From Companilactobacillus farciminis KCTC 3681 = DSM 20184 (lineage in GTDB: Bacteria > Bacillota > Bacilli > Lactobacillales > Lactobacillaceae), in assembly GCF_002706745.1 (NCBI RefSeq), contig NZ_CP017702.1, positions 1,612,001 to 1,676,000 of the forward strand: 64,000 nt of DNA. The letters run 5' to 3'. Shown piece by piece: positions 48,543 to 57,100 of this stretch; positions within the stretch are counted from its first letter, which is position 1; each line of letters starts with the position of its first letter. The translations under genes were made by a program, and so were the position numbers. The notes below the pieces were generated by a model. That model was not told the DNA's origin. It saw only the letters and a list, made by a program, of their open reading frames with translations, and searched no databases.

Positions 48543-48745
48543 TAAAAAAAGAGCACCCATCCCTAATAGGACGAATGCTCGCGGTACCACCTAAATTAAG
48601 AGTTTTCACTCTTCACTCAACAGATAACGGTGGCCCGATCATTTAATGATAGCTCACAGGCAACAATCAACTGATTCGATTCGGCAATTCTCAACAACAT
48701 GCCTTCTCTGAAATCTCTTCAATCAACACTCCTGCTCAAAGCTGA
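48543..48745 (-). promoter_or_regulatory. T-box riboswitch (Val) of valS
   Basis: Minus strand: T-box AGGTGGTACCGCG at 48580-48592; terminator GAGCATTCGTCC / GGGATGGGTGCTC (48551-48580) followed by seven T. Stem I is closed by AGCT...CAGG pairing with CCTG...AGCT, with the distal ATGTTGTTGAGAATTGCC loop. A GTT (Val) just above the basal helix in ATTGTTGCCTG is the best specifier candidate, though less certain than the ATC of the ileS leader. Confidence 0.92.
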
Positions 48746-48752
48746 TATTCTG

Positions 48753-48781
48753 ATAATAAAACATTCTTTATTAAACGTCAA
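48753..48781 (-). promoter_or_regulatory. Predicted promoter of the valS T-box transcript
   Basis: Minus strand TTGACG, 17-nt spacer, TATTAT, starting directly after the thiI stop codon. Close to consensus. Confidence 0.75.
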
Positions 48782-48787
48782 TTAATT

Positions 48788-50005
48788 TTATAGCAAACTG
48801 TTGATGTTTTCTTGATCACTTTCCATGAACTTGTTGCCATGTTCAACGGTTGTAATCTTGATACCATCCATTGCTCGTTGCAATAATCCGTCAATATCTA
48901 AGACGCTTTCAAAGTGACGTGTCTTTTCGATACTTGGACGTGTTTTTGGTGATGGTGGAGCAAAGACAGTACAGCAATCTTCGAATGGTTGAATTGAAAG
49001 ATTAAATGTATCGATCTTTTCAGCTAAGCGAATAATTTCTGTCTTATCCATTGTTGCCACTGGACGCAAGATTGGTGTAGTTGTGACGTCATTGATAGCA
49101 GCCATACTTTCCAATGTTTGTGAAGCAACTTGACCAACGGCCTCACCGTTAAAAATTGCTAGACCGTGTTCTTTTTCACGAATCATATCAGTCAATCTCA
49201 ACATGAAACGACGTTGAATCGTCATTAAGTAACCTTCTGGCACGCTGGACTTGATTGTCTCTTGAATTTCAGCAAAAGGTACTTCGATAAATTTGATATT
49301 GCCACCGAAGGCAGTCAATTTAGAAGTTAATTCTTTAGCTTTGTTCAAGGCTTGTTCGGAAGTGTATGGAGGACTGAAGAAGTGAACCATTTCAATGTCA
49401 ACTCCACGCTTCATAGCAAGGTATCCAGCAACTGGAGAGTCAATTCCACCAGATAACATCAACATAGCTTTACCAGCAGTTCCAACAGGAAGACCACCAG
49501 CACCTTTAACTGTTAAGTATGATAAGTAAATTCCATCTTGACGAACTTCGACTGAAATCTTGATATCAGGATGTTTCATCTCAACGTCAATTTCTGGGAA
49601 AGCTTCACAAATAGCGTCCCCTAATTGCAAGTTGATTTGGTTAGTATCTAACTCATAAGTCTTATCAGCGCGTTTTGTTCCAACTTTGAAACTCATGCCT
49701 GGCTTATAAGCTTCGTGCATCATTTCAACGGCTTTTTTCTTCACATCTTCAAAATCACGTGAAACTTTAACACTGAGTGAGAAAGTTTGAATCCCAAAGA
49801 CGTTCTTTAATTTTTCCATTACTGGCTTAGCATCGACACCGTTTAAATTGATGTGTAGACGGTCACGATGTGGTTGCATTCTAAGATCAGGGTAATCCTT
49901 CAAAACTTTAGCTACATTTCCGTGAAGACGGTCGATGAAGCTCTTACGGTTTTTACCCTTTGTTGATAGTTCACCGTAGCGAACCATAATTTCAGTATAT
50001 TCCAT
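48788..50005 (-). CDS. thiI: tRNA 4-thiouridine synthetase ThiI
   Basis: Uses ATP and persulfide sulfur to make s4U8 in tRNA. N-terminal ferredoxin-like and THUMP domains (residues ~1-165), then the PP-loop [19 protein letters not shown] and the conserved [15 protein letters not shown] region. At 405 aa it lacks the C-terminal rhodanese domain of the E. coli protein, as usual in Firmicutes; sulfur should come straight from the desulfurase encoded 9 bp upstream. The thiazole role is unlikely to matter here, since the strain appears to import thiamine (ThiT). Confidence 0.96.
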   Translation of the reverse strand: MEYTEIMVRYGELSTKGKNRKSFIDRLHGNVAKVLKDYPDLRMQPHRDRLHINLNGVDAKPVMEKLKNVFGIQTFSLSVKVSRDFEDVKKKAVEMMHEAYKPGMSFKVGTKRADKTYELDTNQINLQLGDAICEAFPEIDVEMKHPDIKISVEVRQDGIYLSYLTVKGAGGLPVGTAGKAMLMLSGGIDSPVAGYLAMKRGVDIEMVHFFSPPYTSEQALNKAKELTSKLTAFGGNIKFIEVPFAEIQETIKSSVPEGYLMTIQRRFMLRLTDMIREKEHGLAIFNGEAVGQVASQTLESMAAINDVTTTPILRPVATMDKTEIIRLAEKIDTFNLSIQPFEDCCTVFAPPSPKTRPSIEKTRHFESVLDIDGLLQRAMDGIKITTVEHGNKFMESDQENINSLL

Positions 50006-50014
50006 GTATTTCTC

Positions 50015-51160
50015 CTAGTTCAAAATTTGGAAATGGTCATGAATTTCATCAAGATTCTTAATGAACTCATCCATTTCTTTTTCAGTATTGCTTTCGTCTA
50101 AACTAACACGTACAGCACTAGTTGCAACATTTTCTCTGACATTCATTGCCTTTAAAGTACCTGATTCCAAACCTTTTTTGGATGAACAAGCACTAGTCGT
50201 TGAAATATAAATATCACGGTCTTCAAACGTATGCACGATTGTTTCGCCACGAACGCCATCGATTGTAAAACAGATGATGTGTGGGGCAAAATTATCAGCA
50301 ACTTGTGAAAAGACGTGAACATTGTCCATTGTCTTCAAGTGGGCAACTAATTTTTCTTTTAATTGTTCCATCTTGTCAGCTTTTTTAGCTTCATCTTCTT
50401 TTAATAGACGAATAGCCTTAGCCATACCAGCAATTGCCGGAGTATTCTCAGTACCACTACGAAGGTTTGACTCTTGACCGCCACCAGCCATTAGTGGTTC
50501 AAGTTGCTTACCTTCTTTCATATAGATAAAGCCAATTCCACGAGGTGCATGGAACTTGTGACCAGAGAAGGTATAGTAGTCAACTCTAGGATCCATGAAT
50601 TTATCTTGAATATTCTTACCAATTGCTTGGACAGAATCAACGTGATAACTGATATTTGGATAGTCTTTTAATACATTAGCAATTTCATGGATTGGTTGAA
50701 TTGCTCCAATTTCATTGTTGACTGCCATAGTTGAAACTAAGATAGTATCGTCACGAATAGCTTTTTTAAGGTCGTCAGCACTAATATGACCAGTTTTATC
50801 GACTGGTAAATAAGTTACTTCAAAACCTAATTCTTCAAGTTGATGCATCGTGTTCAAAACAGATGGATGCTCAATTTGTGTAGTAATGATGTGTTTACCA
50901 AATTCACGCTTCTTAAAAGCTGTACCTTTGATGATCCAATTGTTACCCTCAGTACCACCACTAGTAAAAACGACTTCATCTTGTTTGAAGCCCATTAATT
51001 TTGCGATTTGTTTACGAGATGTTTCTAATAATTCATAAGCTCTCAATCCCAACTTATGCAAACTAGAAGGATTCCCAAAATATTCTTCACTAGCAGCATT
51101 GTAAGTTTTTAGAACTGAATCATTAACTTTAGTTGTTGCACTATTATCAAAATATATCAT
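50015..51160 (-). CDS. Cysteine desulfurase (NifZ-like, ThiI partner)
   Basis: Second PLP-dependent cysteine desulfurase in the window, 381 aa. MIYFDNSATT, FTSGGTEGNN, FSGHKFHAPRGIGFIYM (PLP Lys), RSGTENTPAI and the active-site Cys in STTSACSSKKGLESGTL are all present. The ATG at 51160 has GAGG 5 nt upstream; the longer frame to 51190 would include the terminator hairpin. Directly followed by thiI, matching the NifZ-ThiI pair of Bacillus that delivers sulfur for 4-thiouridine. Confidence 0.94.
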   Translation of the reverse strand: MIYFDNSATTKVNDSVLKTYNAASEEYFGNPSSLHKLGLRAYELLETSRKQIAKLMGFKQDEVVFTSGGTEGNNWIIKGTAFKKREFGKHIITTQIEHPSVLNTMHQLEELGFEVTYLPVDKTGHISADDLKKAIRDDTILVSTMAVNNEIGAIQPIHEIANVLKDYPNISYHVDSVQAIGKNIQDKFMDPRVDYYTFSGHKFHAPRGIGFIYMKEGKQLEPLMAGGGQESNLRSGTENTPAIAGMAKAIRLLKEDEAKKADKMEQLKEKLVAHLKTMDNVHVFSQVADNFAPHIICFTIDGVRGETIVHTFEDRDIYISTTSACSSKKGLESGTLKAMNVRENVATSAVRVSLDESNTEKEMDEFIKNLDEIHDHFQILN

Positions 51161-51172
51161 TTTTGCCTCACC

Positions 51173-51197
51173 AAAATAAAAAGGCCTCAAGGGCCTA
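51173..51197 (-). terminator. Hairpin with T-run just before the nifZ-like gene
   Basis: Minus strand AGGCC-CTTGA-GGCCT followed by TTTTTATTTT. It can end ezrA transcripts. It also lies within the 5' leader of any transcript from the promoter at 51209-51236, so it may act as an attenuator. Confidence 0.7.
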
Positions 51198-51208
51198 AAT
51201 TTTTATCT

Positions 51209-51236
51209 ATTATAATTTAACACACTTTTAGAAAAA
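51209..51236 (-). promoter_or_regulatory. Predicted promoter of the desulfurase-thiI operon
   Basis: Minus strand TTTTTC, 16-nt spacer, TATAAT, in the gap after ezrA. The -10 is perfect; the -35 is weak. Confidence 0.45.
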
Positions 51237-52925
51237 TTAAGAATTAATTGTCTCTTTTATCCGATCAACTGAACCAGATTCAACTTCTTCTAGCGCTTTT
51301 GAAATCACATCAACCGATTCTTGATAATTGTAATCATCGTCAAACAATGAACGAGCATGAGCCAATTCATCGCTGAATTCTTTGTTCTTAGTAGCATAAC
51401 GGTTCGCATATTGAAGCAATTTTTCTGCCAATTGAACATTGTACTTTAATTTAGAAGTCTTTTCGACTAAATTGTTCAAATCTTCTTGTGTAATGATGAC
51501 GGCCTTACTAATATCTTCCATATTAATTTGGTCAGCATCTAAATCGTCATATAACTTGTTAATTTCATCATAAACCATGTAGAAATAGTCGAGGTAATCA
51601 TCAGGTAAACCGTTCAAACGTAATTGTTCGATCATTTTCTTTTGAATTTCTAAGCGTTTGGCATATTCGTCGACACTGTTCCGAGCAATCTGTTCACTGG
51701 TCAACATTTGATTGAGTTCATCATTGATATCTTTTTCATTAGTTTCAATCTCATCCAACTCTTTAACGATATCTTTAAAATCATTTCTAACTTGCGAGAA
51801 GATCACTTGCTTATCAGCGATACTTTGCACGTCACTGTCATACTCGCGACGAACTTCATTCAAGGTATCAAAATTGTTTTTAAAAGTATCCAAGGTCTTA
51901 TCTGTTAAGATATAGCTCTCTTGCAACTTTTGAATCCTCTTATCCAAGCGATTGTGTTGGAAAACCGCATGATTGAGATAGTCCAAAACTGGTTTTTGTT
52001 CTTTTAAGACATCGCGTTTGCCGTCTATTTCTAAGGTCAAAGTCTCATATAGATCGTCGATTCTTTGCTTGATATCTTCATTATTAGTATTGACTGCATC
52101 GAAATTCAATTCACCAAGTTTTTCATTTGATTCTTCAATTTCTTTTTGAACTTCTTGAATCAAAGCGACAATATCATCATTAAACTTGAAATGTTGCTTG
52201 TCTAGCTTTTGAAAGACGAACTTGATTTCATCAACTTGACCTGGGAAAACTTCATTTAAATCATGAAATAATGGTTCAATAACCTTCAATTGATCCGTGA
52301 TCAGGCCTAGCTTAATTTTAATATCGTCCAAAATTTGACTAGCTTCAATGTGGTCACCTTTAGAAGTCAATTGTTTCTCATTATCTAATAGGTTAGCAAT
52401 TTCTGACAACTCATCCTCTAATTTATCAGTTGCTGGACCATAACTAAATGATTGCGTTAAAACTTGTTTGCGTAATGTTTGATATTTCTTTTGTAATTCT
52501 TCACTGTGAGTGGCGTTCAATTCATTACTCTTCAACAATTCGTCAAAGCCTTGTGAAATCTCAGCAATTTTTTTCTCAAACTGATCCAAACTAGTATTGA
52601 CCTTCTTTAGATCTTGGTTAGCACCAAAAACTTTGAATTCAGTATTTTTATATTCAGCCCCACGCATTTGACGAAGAATATCTGAAAAAATCTCTTCCTC
52701 TTGCTTATGATATTCCACCTTTAATTGGTTGAAACGATCATCACTGGCACCAGATAACTTCATTTTAGTCAGTTTTTCGATTTTGCCTTCTAAGCGAGCT
52801 TCTTTTAAATAATCAGTTCTATCCTTGTATTTATTCAGCGTGGACGCGTTTTTCTTTTGTAAAAACCACATGTACCATAAGAAAAAAAGAACGATTAAAA
52901 TTATTCCAATAATAATTACAAACAC
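51237..52925 (-). CDS. ezrA: Septation ring formation regulator EzrA
   Basis: Membrane-anchored spectrin-like protein that limits Z-ring formation away from midcell and coordinates division with elongation. One N-terminal membrane helix (~2-20, IIIGIILIVLFFLWYMWF) and about 540 residues of predicted coiled coil rich in Glu, Lys, Asp and Leu. 562 aa, normal size. The start codon is GTG (52925) with GGGGTG upstream; the overlapping ATG is out of frame and stops after three codons. Divergent from rpsD, as in Bacillus where ezrA and rpsD are close. Confidence 0.92.
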   Translation of the reverse strand: MFVIIIGIILIVLFFLWYMWFLQKKNASTLNKYKDRTDYLKEARLEGKIEKLTKMKLSGASDDRFNQLKVEYHKQEEEIFSDILRQMRGAEYKNTEFKVFGANQDLKKVNTSLDQFEKKIAEISQGFDELLKSNELNATHSEELQKKYQTLRKQVLTQSFSYGPATDKLEDELSEIANLLDNEKQLTSKGDHIEASQILDDIKIKLGLITDQLKVIEPLFHDLNEVFPGQVDEIKFVFQKLDKQHFKFNDDIVALIQEVQKEIEESNEKLGELNFDAVNTNNEDIKQRIDDLYETLTLEIDGKRDVLKEQKPVLDYLNHAVFQHNRLDKRIQKLQESYILTDKTLDTFKNNFDTLNEVRREYDSDVQSIADKQVIFSQVRNDFKDIVKELDEIETNEKDINDELNQMLTSEQIARNSVDEYAKRLEIQKKMIEQLRLNGLPDDYLDYFYMVYDEINKLYDDLDADQINMEDISKAVIITQEDLNNLVEKTSKLKYNVQLAEKLLQYANRYATKNKEFSDELAHARSLFDDDYNYQESVDVISKALEEVESGSVDRIKETINS

Positions 52926-52965
52926 ATTTACACCCCTAATGACGATTCAGTCTTATCTTTATGAA

Positions 52966-52971
52966 ATTATA
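52966..52971 (-). promoter_or_regulatory. Predicted -10 of ezrA
   Basis: Minus strand TATAAT about 41 bp upstream of the GTG start; no good -35 at the right distance. The remainder of the 320-bp ezrA-rpsD gap holds the rpsD promoter and leader. Confidence 0.35.
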
Positions 52972-53042
52972 ACAAATATTACTCCTATTATTATCTAAGT
53001 CAGCTTTTCATAATAAAGTTTTAAACTATTCCCAAAATAATT

Positions 53043-53071
53043 TTGACAATTAGCTATTAGCACGGTATACT
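53043..53071 (+). promoter_or_regulatory. Strong promoter of rpsD
   Basis: Consensus TTGACA, 17-nt spacer, TATACT. It predicts a leader of about 165 nt before the rpsD start codon. Confidence 0.88.
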
Positions 53072-53078
53072 AGCCTTC

Positions 53079-53245
53079 GTGTAAAATATGCAGCAAAGAG
53101 CGGCAAGAACGTCAACAGTTATCGACGATTTAGTTCAATCAGTAACCTGTGGCTGCACAAGGTGAAATTTGTAACGATAACTGCACGAATGCTAAGCTCT
53201 AGTTAATTATTTTACTCCAGACAAACATTTTGGAGGAATTAAAAT
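53079..53245 (+). promoter_or_regulatory. Structured rpsD leader RNA, candidate S4 autoregulatory site
   Basis: The leader contains a perfect 9-bp long-range helix, CAGTTATCG (53116-53124) with CGATAACTG (53175-53183). TGCAGC (53089-53094) is complementary to GCTGCA (53152-53157), which lies inside that helix's loop, so together they form a pseudoknot. There is no T-run. In B. subtilis rpsD is repressed by its own product S4 through a structured leader; equivalence here is inference. Confidence 0.6.
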
Positions 53246-53857
53246 ATGTCAAGATATACTGGCCCACGCTGGAAATTATCACGTCGTTTAGGTATCTCAC
53301 TTTCAGGTACTGGTAAGGAAATCGCTCGTAGAAACTATGCCCCTGGTCAACACGGACCAAATGGTGGCCGTCGTAAGATCTCAGAATACGGTCAACAATT
53401 AACTGAAAAGCAAAAGTTACGTTTCATGTATGATGTTAACGAACGTCAATTCCGTAACCTATTTAACCGTGCTGGTAAGATGGATGGTATCCATGGTATC
53501 AACTTAATGATCCTTCTTGAAACAAGATTGGATAACGTTGTTTACCGTTTAGGTCTTGCAAGCTCACGTCCACAAGCTCGTCAACTTGTAAACCACGGTC
53601 ACATCACAGTTGATGGCAAACGTGTTGATATCCCTTCATACGAAGTTCAAGTTGGTCAAAAGATCAGCCTTCGTGAAAAGTCAAAGGACCTTGCTATTGT
53701 TAAGGAAAACCTTGAAAACGTTGTTGGTCGTCCTGGTTTCGTTAGCTTCGACGATAACACATTGACAGGTTCACTAGTACGTAACCCAGAACGTGACGAA
53801 CTAGAACCAAACATTGATGAATCACTAGTTGTTGAATACTACAACCAAGTACTTTAA
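53246..53857 (+). CDS. rpsD: 30S ribosomal protein S4
   Basis: Primary 16S rRNA-binding protein that starts assembly of the 30S body, 203 aa. N-terminal [40 protein letters not shown], then the S4 RNA-binding domain [25 protein letters not shown] lies about 8 nt upstream of the ATG. It has no zinc-binding Cys quartet (the Cys-minus form). Preceded by a long structured leader and followed by a terminator. Confidence 0.98.
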   Translation: MSRYTGPRWKLSRRLGISLSGTGKEIARRNYAPGQHGPNGGRRKISEYGQQLTEKQKLRFMYDVNERQFRNLFNRAGKMDGIHGINLMILLETRLDNVVYRLGLASSRPQARQLVNHGHITVDGKRVDIPSYEVQVGQKISLREKSKDLAIVKENLENVVGRPGFVSFDDNTLTGSLVRNPERDELEPNIDESLVVEYYNQVL

Positions 53858-53868
53858 TATTTGGACAA

Positions 53869-53902
53869 AAATACATTCACTCTTTGTGGGTGTATTTTTT
53901 TT
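53869..53902 (+). terminator. Terminator of rpsD
   Basis: AATACATTCAC-TCTTT-GTGGGTGTATT, 11 pairs including two G-U, then a run of eight T. Confidence 0.88.
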
Positions 53903-53916
53903 GCCCTAATTTAATT

Positions 53917-53970
53917 AACAAAAAAGACATCTTTGGAATGCGATTCAAAATCTTGTTCCAAAAATGTCTT
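53917..53970 (-). terminator. Terminator of the 58-aa membrane-protein gene
   Basis: Minus strand AAGACATTTTTGGAA (53970-53956) pairs with TTCCAAAGATGTCTT (53938-53924) with one mismatch, then TTTTTG. It begins on the base after the stop codon. Confidence 0.82.
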
Positions 53971-54147
53971 CTATTTATATTTGATTTTGCTAAAAGATCT
54001 TAAAATTAATAGTAAGCCGACAATACTAGCTATTAGACCGGTCCACCACATGATTCCAAAGGTTTCGTTAAAAAATAATTGGAAAAATGCCAACGTTACG
54101 ATCACACCAAGCCAGAATTCCGCACATTTGTACCACTCCATCTTCAT
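53971..54147 (-). CDS. Small two-helix membrane protein, unknown
   Basis: 58 aa, unrecognised. Start ATG at 54147 with AAGGG 9 nt upstream; a second ATG two codons later is an alternative. The product has two hydrophobic segments (about 10-28, FWLGVIVTLAFFQLFF, and 33-50, IMWWTGLIASIVGLLLIL) and a basic tail SFSKIKYK. Good promoter (54188-54216), ribosome binding site and an immediately adjacent terminator make this a convincing single-gene unit in the 373-bp gap between rpsD and the DUF1054 gene. Confidence 0.75.
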   Translation of the reverse strand: MKMEWYKCAEFWLGVIVTLAFFQLFFNETFGIMWWTGLIASIVGLLLILRSFSKIKYK

Positions 54148-54187
54148 CTACATCATCCCTTAATTAATATCTTCTTAATTCAACATC

Positions 54188-54216
54188 ATTATAGGATATC
54201 CTCTATACAAATTAAA
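54188..54216 (-). promoter_or_regulatory. Predicted promoter of the 58-aa membrane-protein gene
   Basis: Minus strand TTTAAT, 17-nt spacer, TATAAT, about 40 bp upstream of the start codon. Confidence 0.6.
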
Positions 54217-54230
54217 CTAATAATAAAAAA

Positions 54231-54836
54231 TTAATTTTGTGTAGAAATCTCTTGATTGAAGTTGACCAAATATTTACTTAATTGTAGAAATTTATCTTGC
54301 AATAATTGATCATAATCGCCAGACAAGACTTCTTCAGAACTGTTTAACAATTCAAAACCAACTACTAAATCACTAGATTTCACCTTTTGATAATGAGCGA
54401 TAATTTTTTCAAAGTCTAAAGCCGGCAATAATTTACTAGAGGTATGATCATTAGAAACGCCCCAACCTTCTTTAACGATCTGATCTTGATATTTTTCTAA
54501 GATTGGATAGTATTTTTGACGGTCGCGAATATCTGCTAAGAGACTAAATGTGATAAAATAACGGTCTGGCCACAGCCCAAGTTCTAGATGTGGTGTTTTC
54601 TTATAACCTTTTTTATCTTGATTAATAGCCAACCATGTATCGGGAGGTGGATTTTTTGTTCTCCTTTGATGCTTAGCTATTTTCATAAAGAACTTTTGTT
54701 GGTATTCATCTTCTAGATGTTTTAATAAATCTGAACCAAAAACTTCGAACTTTGGATCAAGATTTGTTTTAATTAAATCTAAACGTCCAGAGAGTGTCAT
54801 ATCTTCAAAAACTTTAAAATCATTTTTATCAAACAT
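54231..54836 (-). CDS. DUF1054 (UPF0637) family protein, YktB-like
   Basis: 201-aa soluble protein; family function unknown. Typical segments: FDKNDFKVFEDMTLSGRLDL at the N terminus, KHQRRTKNPPPDTWLAINQD, KKTPHLELGLWPDRYFITFSLL. The ATG at 54836 has AAAGGA 8 nt upstream; extending to 54893 would overlap rarA. Divergent from rarA. In Bacillus yktB sits beside yktA and yktC; here the family members are separated by about 50 kb. Confidence 0.87.
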   Translation of the reverse strand: MFDKNDFKVFEDMTLSGRLDLIKTNLDPKFEVFGSDLLKHLEDEYQQKFFMKIAKHQRRTKNPPPDTWLAINQDKKGYKKTPHLELGLWPDRYFITFSLLADIRDRQKYYPILEKYQDQIVKEGWGVSNDHTSSKLLPALDFEKIIAHYQKVKSSDLVVGFELLNSSEEVLSGDYDQLLQDKFLQLSKYLVNFNQEISTQN

Positions 54837-54848
54837 GTTCTCAATCCT

Positions 54849-54877
54849 TTGTTGTAGAATATATATATTAATTATAT
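54849..54877 (+). promoter_or_regulatory. Predicted promoter of rarA
   Basis: TTGTTG, 17-nt spacer, TTATAT, ending 10 bp before the start codon. The very short leader would barely hold the ribosome binding site, which lowers confidence. Confidence 0.35.
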
Positions 54878-54887
54878 AGGAGGAGCT

Positions 54888-56192
54888 ATGCAAAAACCAT
54901 TAGCATATCGGATGCGCCCTACTAATATCGATGAAGTCGTTGGACAACAACATTTAGTTGGACCACATAAGATTATTCGTCGGATGGTTGAAAGTAAATT
55001 GCTATCCTCGATGATCCTTTATGGACCTCCCGGGATCGGTAAAACTAGTATTGCCAGTGCTATTGCCGGCTCTACTAAATATGCCTTTCGCATGCTAAAT
55101 GCCGCAACTGATACTAAAAAAGACCTACAAATCGTAGCTGAAGAAGCTAAAATGAGTGGTACCGTCGTATTGATGCTCGACGAAATCCACCGCTTAGATA
55201 AAACTAAACAAGATTTTCTATTGCCTTTACTGGAAAGTGGCTCGATTATTTTGATCGGTGCTACCACTGAAAATCCCTATATCAATATAAGCCCTGCAAT
55301 CCGCTCTAGAGTTCAAATTTTCGAATTGAAGCCACTTAATAGTGATGACCTTAAAAAAGCTGTTAAACGTGCTCTAAATGACACAGAGAACGGTTTAGGA
55401 AAATATCATGTAGAACTCGATGAAAATGCCTTGGAATTACTAGTTAATTCAACCAATGGCGATTTAAGAAGTATTCTCAACGGACTTGAATTGTCAGTTC
55501 TTTCGACAGAACAAGAAAAAGACGATTCAATTCACATCGACTTACAATCTATCGAAGAATCAGTTCAAAGAAAAGCTATCTCTTCTGACAAAGACGGCGA
55601 CAGTCACTACGATGTCATGTCTGCTTTCCAAAAATCGATTCGTGGCAGCGACCCCGATGCAGCAATTCTTTATTTAGCTCGACTACTAGAAGCTGGCGAT
55701 TTGACTTCAGCGATTAGAAGGTTGATGGTCTGTGCCTATGAAGATGTCGGGTTAGCCAATCCTCAAGCATGTGCCAGAGCCGTTCAAGCCTGCCAAGTTG
55801 CTCAAATGGTAGGTTTACCTGAAGCTAGGATTCCTTTGGCAGATGCTGTCATTGACTTGTGCCTTTGCCCTAAATCAAATTCAGGTATGGTCGCTATCGA
55901 TTCGGCATTAGAAGACGTCCGCAGCGGCAAAGCTAATTCCATTCCCGACGATATTAAAGATGCTCACTACTCTGGAGCAAAAAAACTCGGACATGGCGTT
56001 GAATACAAATATCCCCACAATTATCCAAACTCTTGGGTCGAGCAACAATACTTACCAAATAACCTTCGTAATCGTCATTACTATCAACCAAACGATACTG
56101 GTAAATATGAGCAAGCCTTAAACCTTAGAATCCAACAAATACAATCTTGGAAAAAGAATTCGAAACGGAGCCAGAATAATTATGATAATTAA
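54888..56192 (+). CDS. rarA: Replication-associated recombination protein RarA (MgsA)
   Basis: AAA+ ATPase acting at stalled replication forks, related to clamp-loader subunits. N-terminal MRPTNIDEVVGQQHLVG, Walker A YGPPGIGKTSIA, Walker B LMLDEIHRLDK, sensor 1 IGATTENPYINI, and the C-terminal tetramerisation domain with ARLLEAGDLTSAIRRLMVCA and YKYPHNYPNSWVEQQYLP. 434 aa. GGAGG lies just upstream of the start. Confidence 0.95.
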   Translation: MQKPLAYRMRPTNIDEVVGQQHLVGPHKIIRRMVESKLLSSMILYGPPGIGKTSIASAIAGSTKYAFRMLNAATDTKKDLQIVAEEAKMSGTVVLMLDEIHRLDKTKQDFLLPLLESGSIILIGATTENPYINISPAIRSRVQIFELKPLNSDDLKKAVKRALNDTENGLGKYHVELDENALELLVNSTNGDLRSILNGLELSVLSTEQEKDDSIHIDLQSIEESVQRKAISSDKDGDSHYDVMSAFQKSIRGSDPDAAILYLARLLEAGDLTSAIRRLMVCAYEDVGLANPQACARAVQACQVAQMVGLPEARIPLADAVIDLCLCPKSNSGMVAIDSALEDVRSGKANSIPDDIKDAHYSGAKKLGHGVEYKYPHNYPNSWVEQQYLPNNLRNRHYYQPNDTGKYEQALNLRIQQIQSWKKNSKRSQNNYDN

Positions 56193-56460
56193 AATTTTAA
56201 TGATCTTTTTTGTGATTTTTTTATTAGCTTTAGCTTACATCCTTTGGTCACACAGTAGCGGAAAGTTTTTGATTTATTCACCAGATGAAAATTTGACGCT
56301 CAAAAACGTCATGCGCTATACGGCTGTATTATTGGTTTTAGTAGCAATCATGGGAATTGCAATTGCCTTTTTCGGAAGTCGTGAAGCTAACTTCATTACT
56401 TTATTGTTAGGAAGTTTAATTGCGGCTGGATTTTCAATTTATTTAGCAAATATACGTTAA
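56182..56460 (+). CDS. Small three-helix membrane protein, unknown
   Basis: 92 aa, overlapping the end of rarA by 11 bp. Three hydrophobic segments: ~3-22, ~47-66 and ~72-90. The first loop contains WSHSSGKFLIYSPDENLTLKN. I do not recognise a named family with confidence. The overlap suggests co-translation with rarA; no terminator follows before usp. Confidence 0.72.
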   Translation: MIIKILMIFFVIFLLALAYILWSHSSGKFLIYSPDENLTLKNVMRYTAVLLVLVAIMGIAIAFFGSREANFITLLLGSLIAAGFSIYLANIR

Positions 56461-56547
56461 ATATCGTTGGATTACTGTATTTATTTCCCTAAATAAACTA
56501 AAATGAAATTATAAAAGCAGTAATATTACATTAACGGGGTGATACTT

Positions 56548-57021
56548 ATGTTACAACAATATAAAAACATTCTCGTACCAATTGATGGTTCATTTGAGGC
56601 AGAATTAGCATTTAAGAAGGCTGTCGAAGTAGCTAAGAGAAATAAAGCTGCGATCCATTTAATCCACGTCATTGATACTAGAGCTTTCCAAAACGTTTCT
56701 AGCTTCGATTCAACAATGGTAGAACAAATTACTGAAAAAGCTAAGGAAACAGTTAAGAAGTACGTTCAAACAGCTAAGGATGCTGGATTAGACGAAATTG
56801 ACTACAGCATTGAATATGGCTCACCAAAAGCCATCATCGCTACTGACTTTCCAAAGAAGTTAGGTGTCGACTTGATTATGATCGGTGCTACTGGTCTTAA
56901 TGCTATGGAAAGACTTCTAATTGGTTCAGTTACTGAATATGTAACTAGAACAGCTGCTTGCGATGTCTTAGTAGTAAGAACTGACTTGAACAATCAAACG
57001 ATTCAAAAACCTAAGAAATAG
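56548..57021 (+). CDS. Universal stress protein (UspA family)
   Basis: 157-aa Rossmann-like protein. The N terminus YKNILVPIDGSFEAELAFKKAVE and the ATP-binding motif IGATGLNAMERLLIGSVTEYV (G-2X-G-9X-G-S/T) are intact, so it belongs to the ATP-binding subclass. The GTG at 56539 is in frame, but GGGGTG 6 nt before the ATG at 56548 decides the start. The 87-bp upstream gap holds no structured leader that I can see. Confidence 0.93.
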   Translation: MLQQYKNILVPIDGSFEAELAFKKAVEVAKRNKAAIHLIHVIDTRAFQNVSSFDSTMVEQITEKAKETVKKYVQTAKDAGLDEIDYSIEYGSPKAIIATDFPKKLGVDLIMIGATGLNAMERLLIGSVTEYVTRTAACDVLVVRTDLNNQTIQKPKK

Positions 57022-57032
57022 TAACTACAAAA

Positions 57033-57067
57033 AAAGAGGATCGATTCTAAACGAATCGACCCTCTTT
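57033..57067. terminator. Bidirectional terminator between usp and the PlcR-like gene
   Basis: AAAGAGG-A-TCGATTC and GAATCGA-C-CCTCTTT form a 14-bp stem with one mismatch around TAAAC; flanked by A-run and T-run. Confidence 0.92.
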
Positions 57068-57100
57068 TTGATTAGCGAAATTAATAAATTGTTTTTATAT

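Noticed and set aside
53071-53203. Outer stem of the rpsD leader, TAGCCTTCGTG with CACGAATGCTA
   Set aside because: The left arm overlaps the -10 box, and most of it would be upstream of the transcription start, so it is unlikely to exist in the RNA.
56461-56547. Possible Lacto-usp-type structured RNA before the universal stress gene
   Set aside because: The gap is only 87 bp and contains no clear helices; nothing supports a structured leader.
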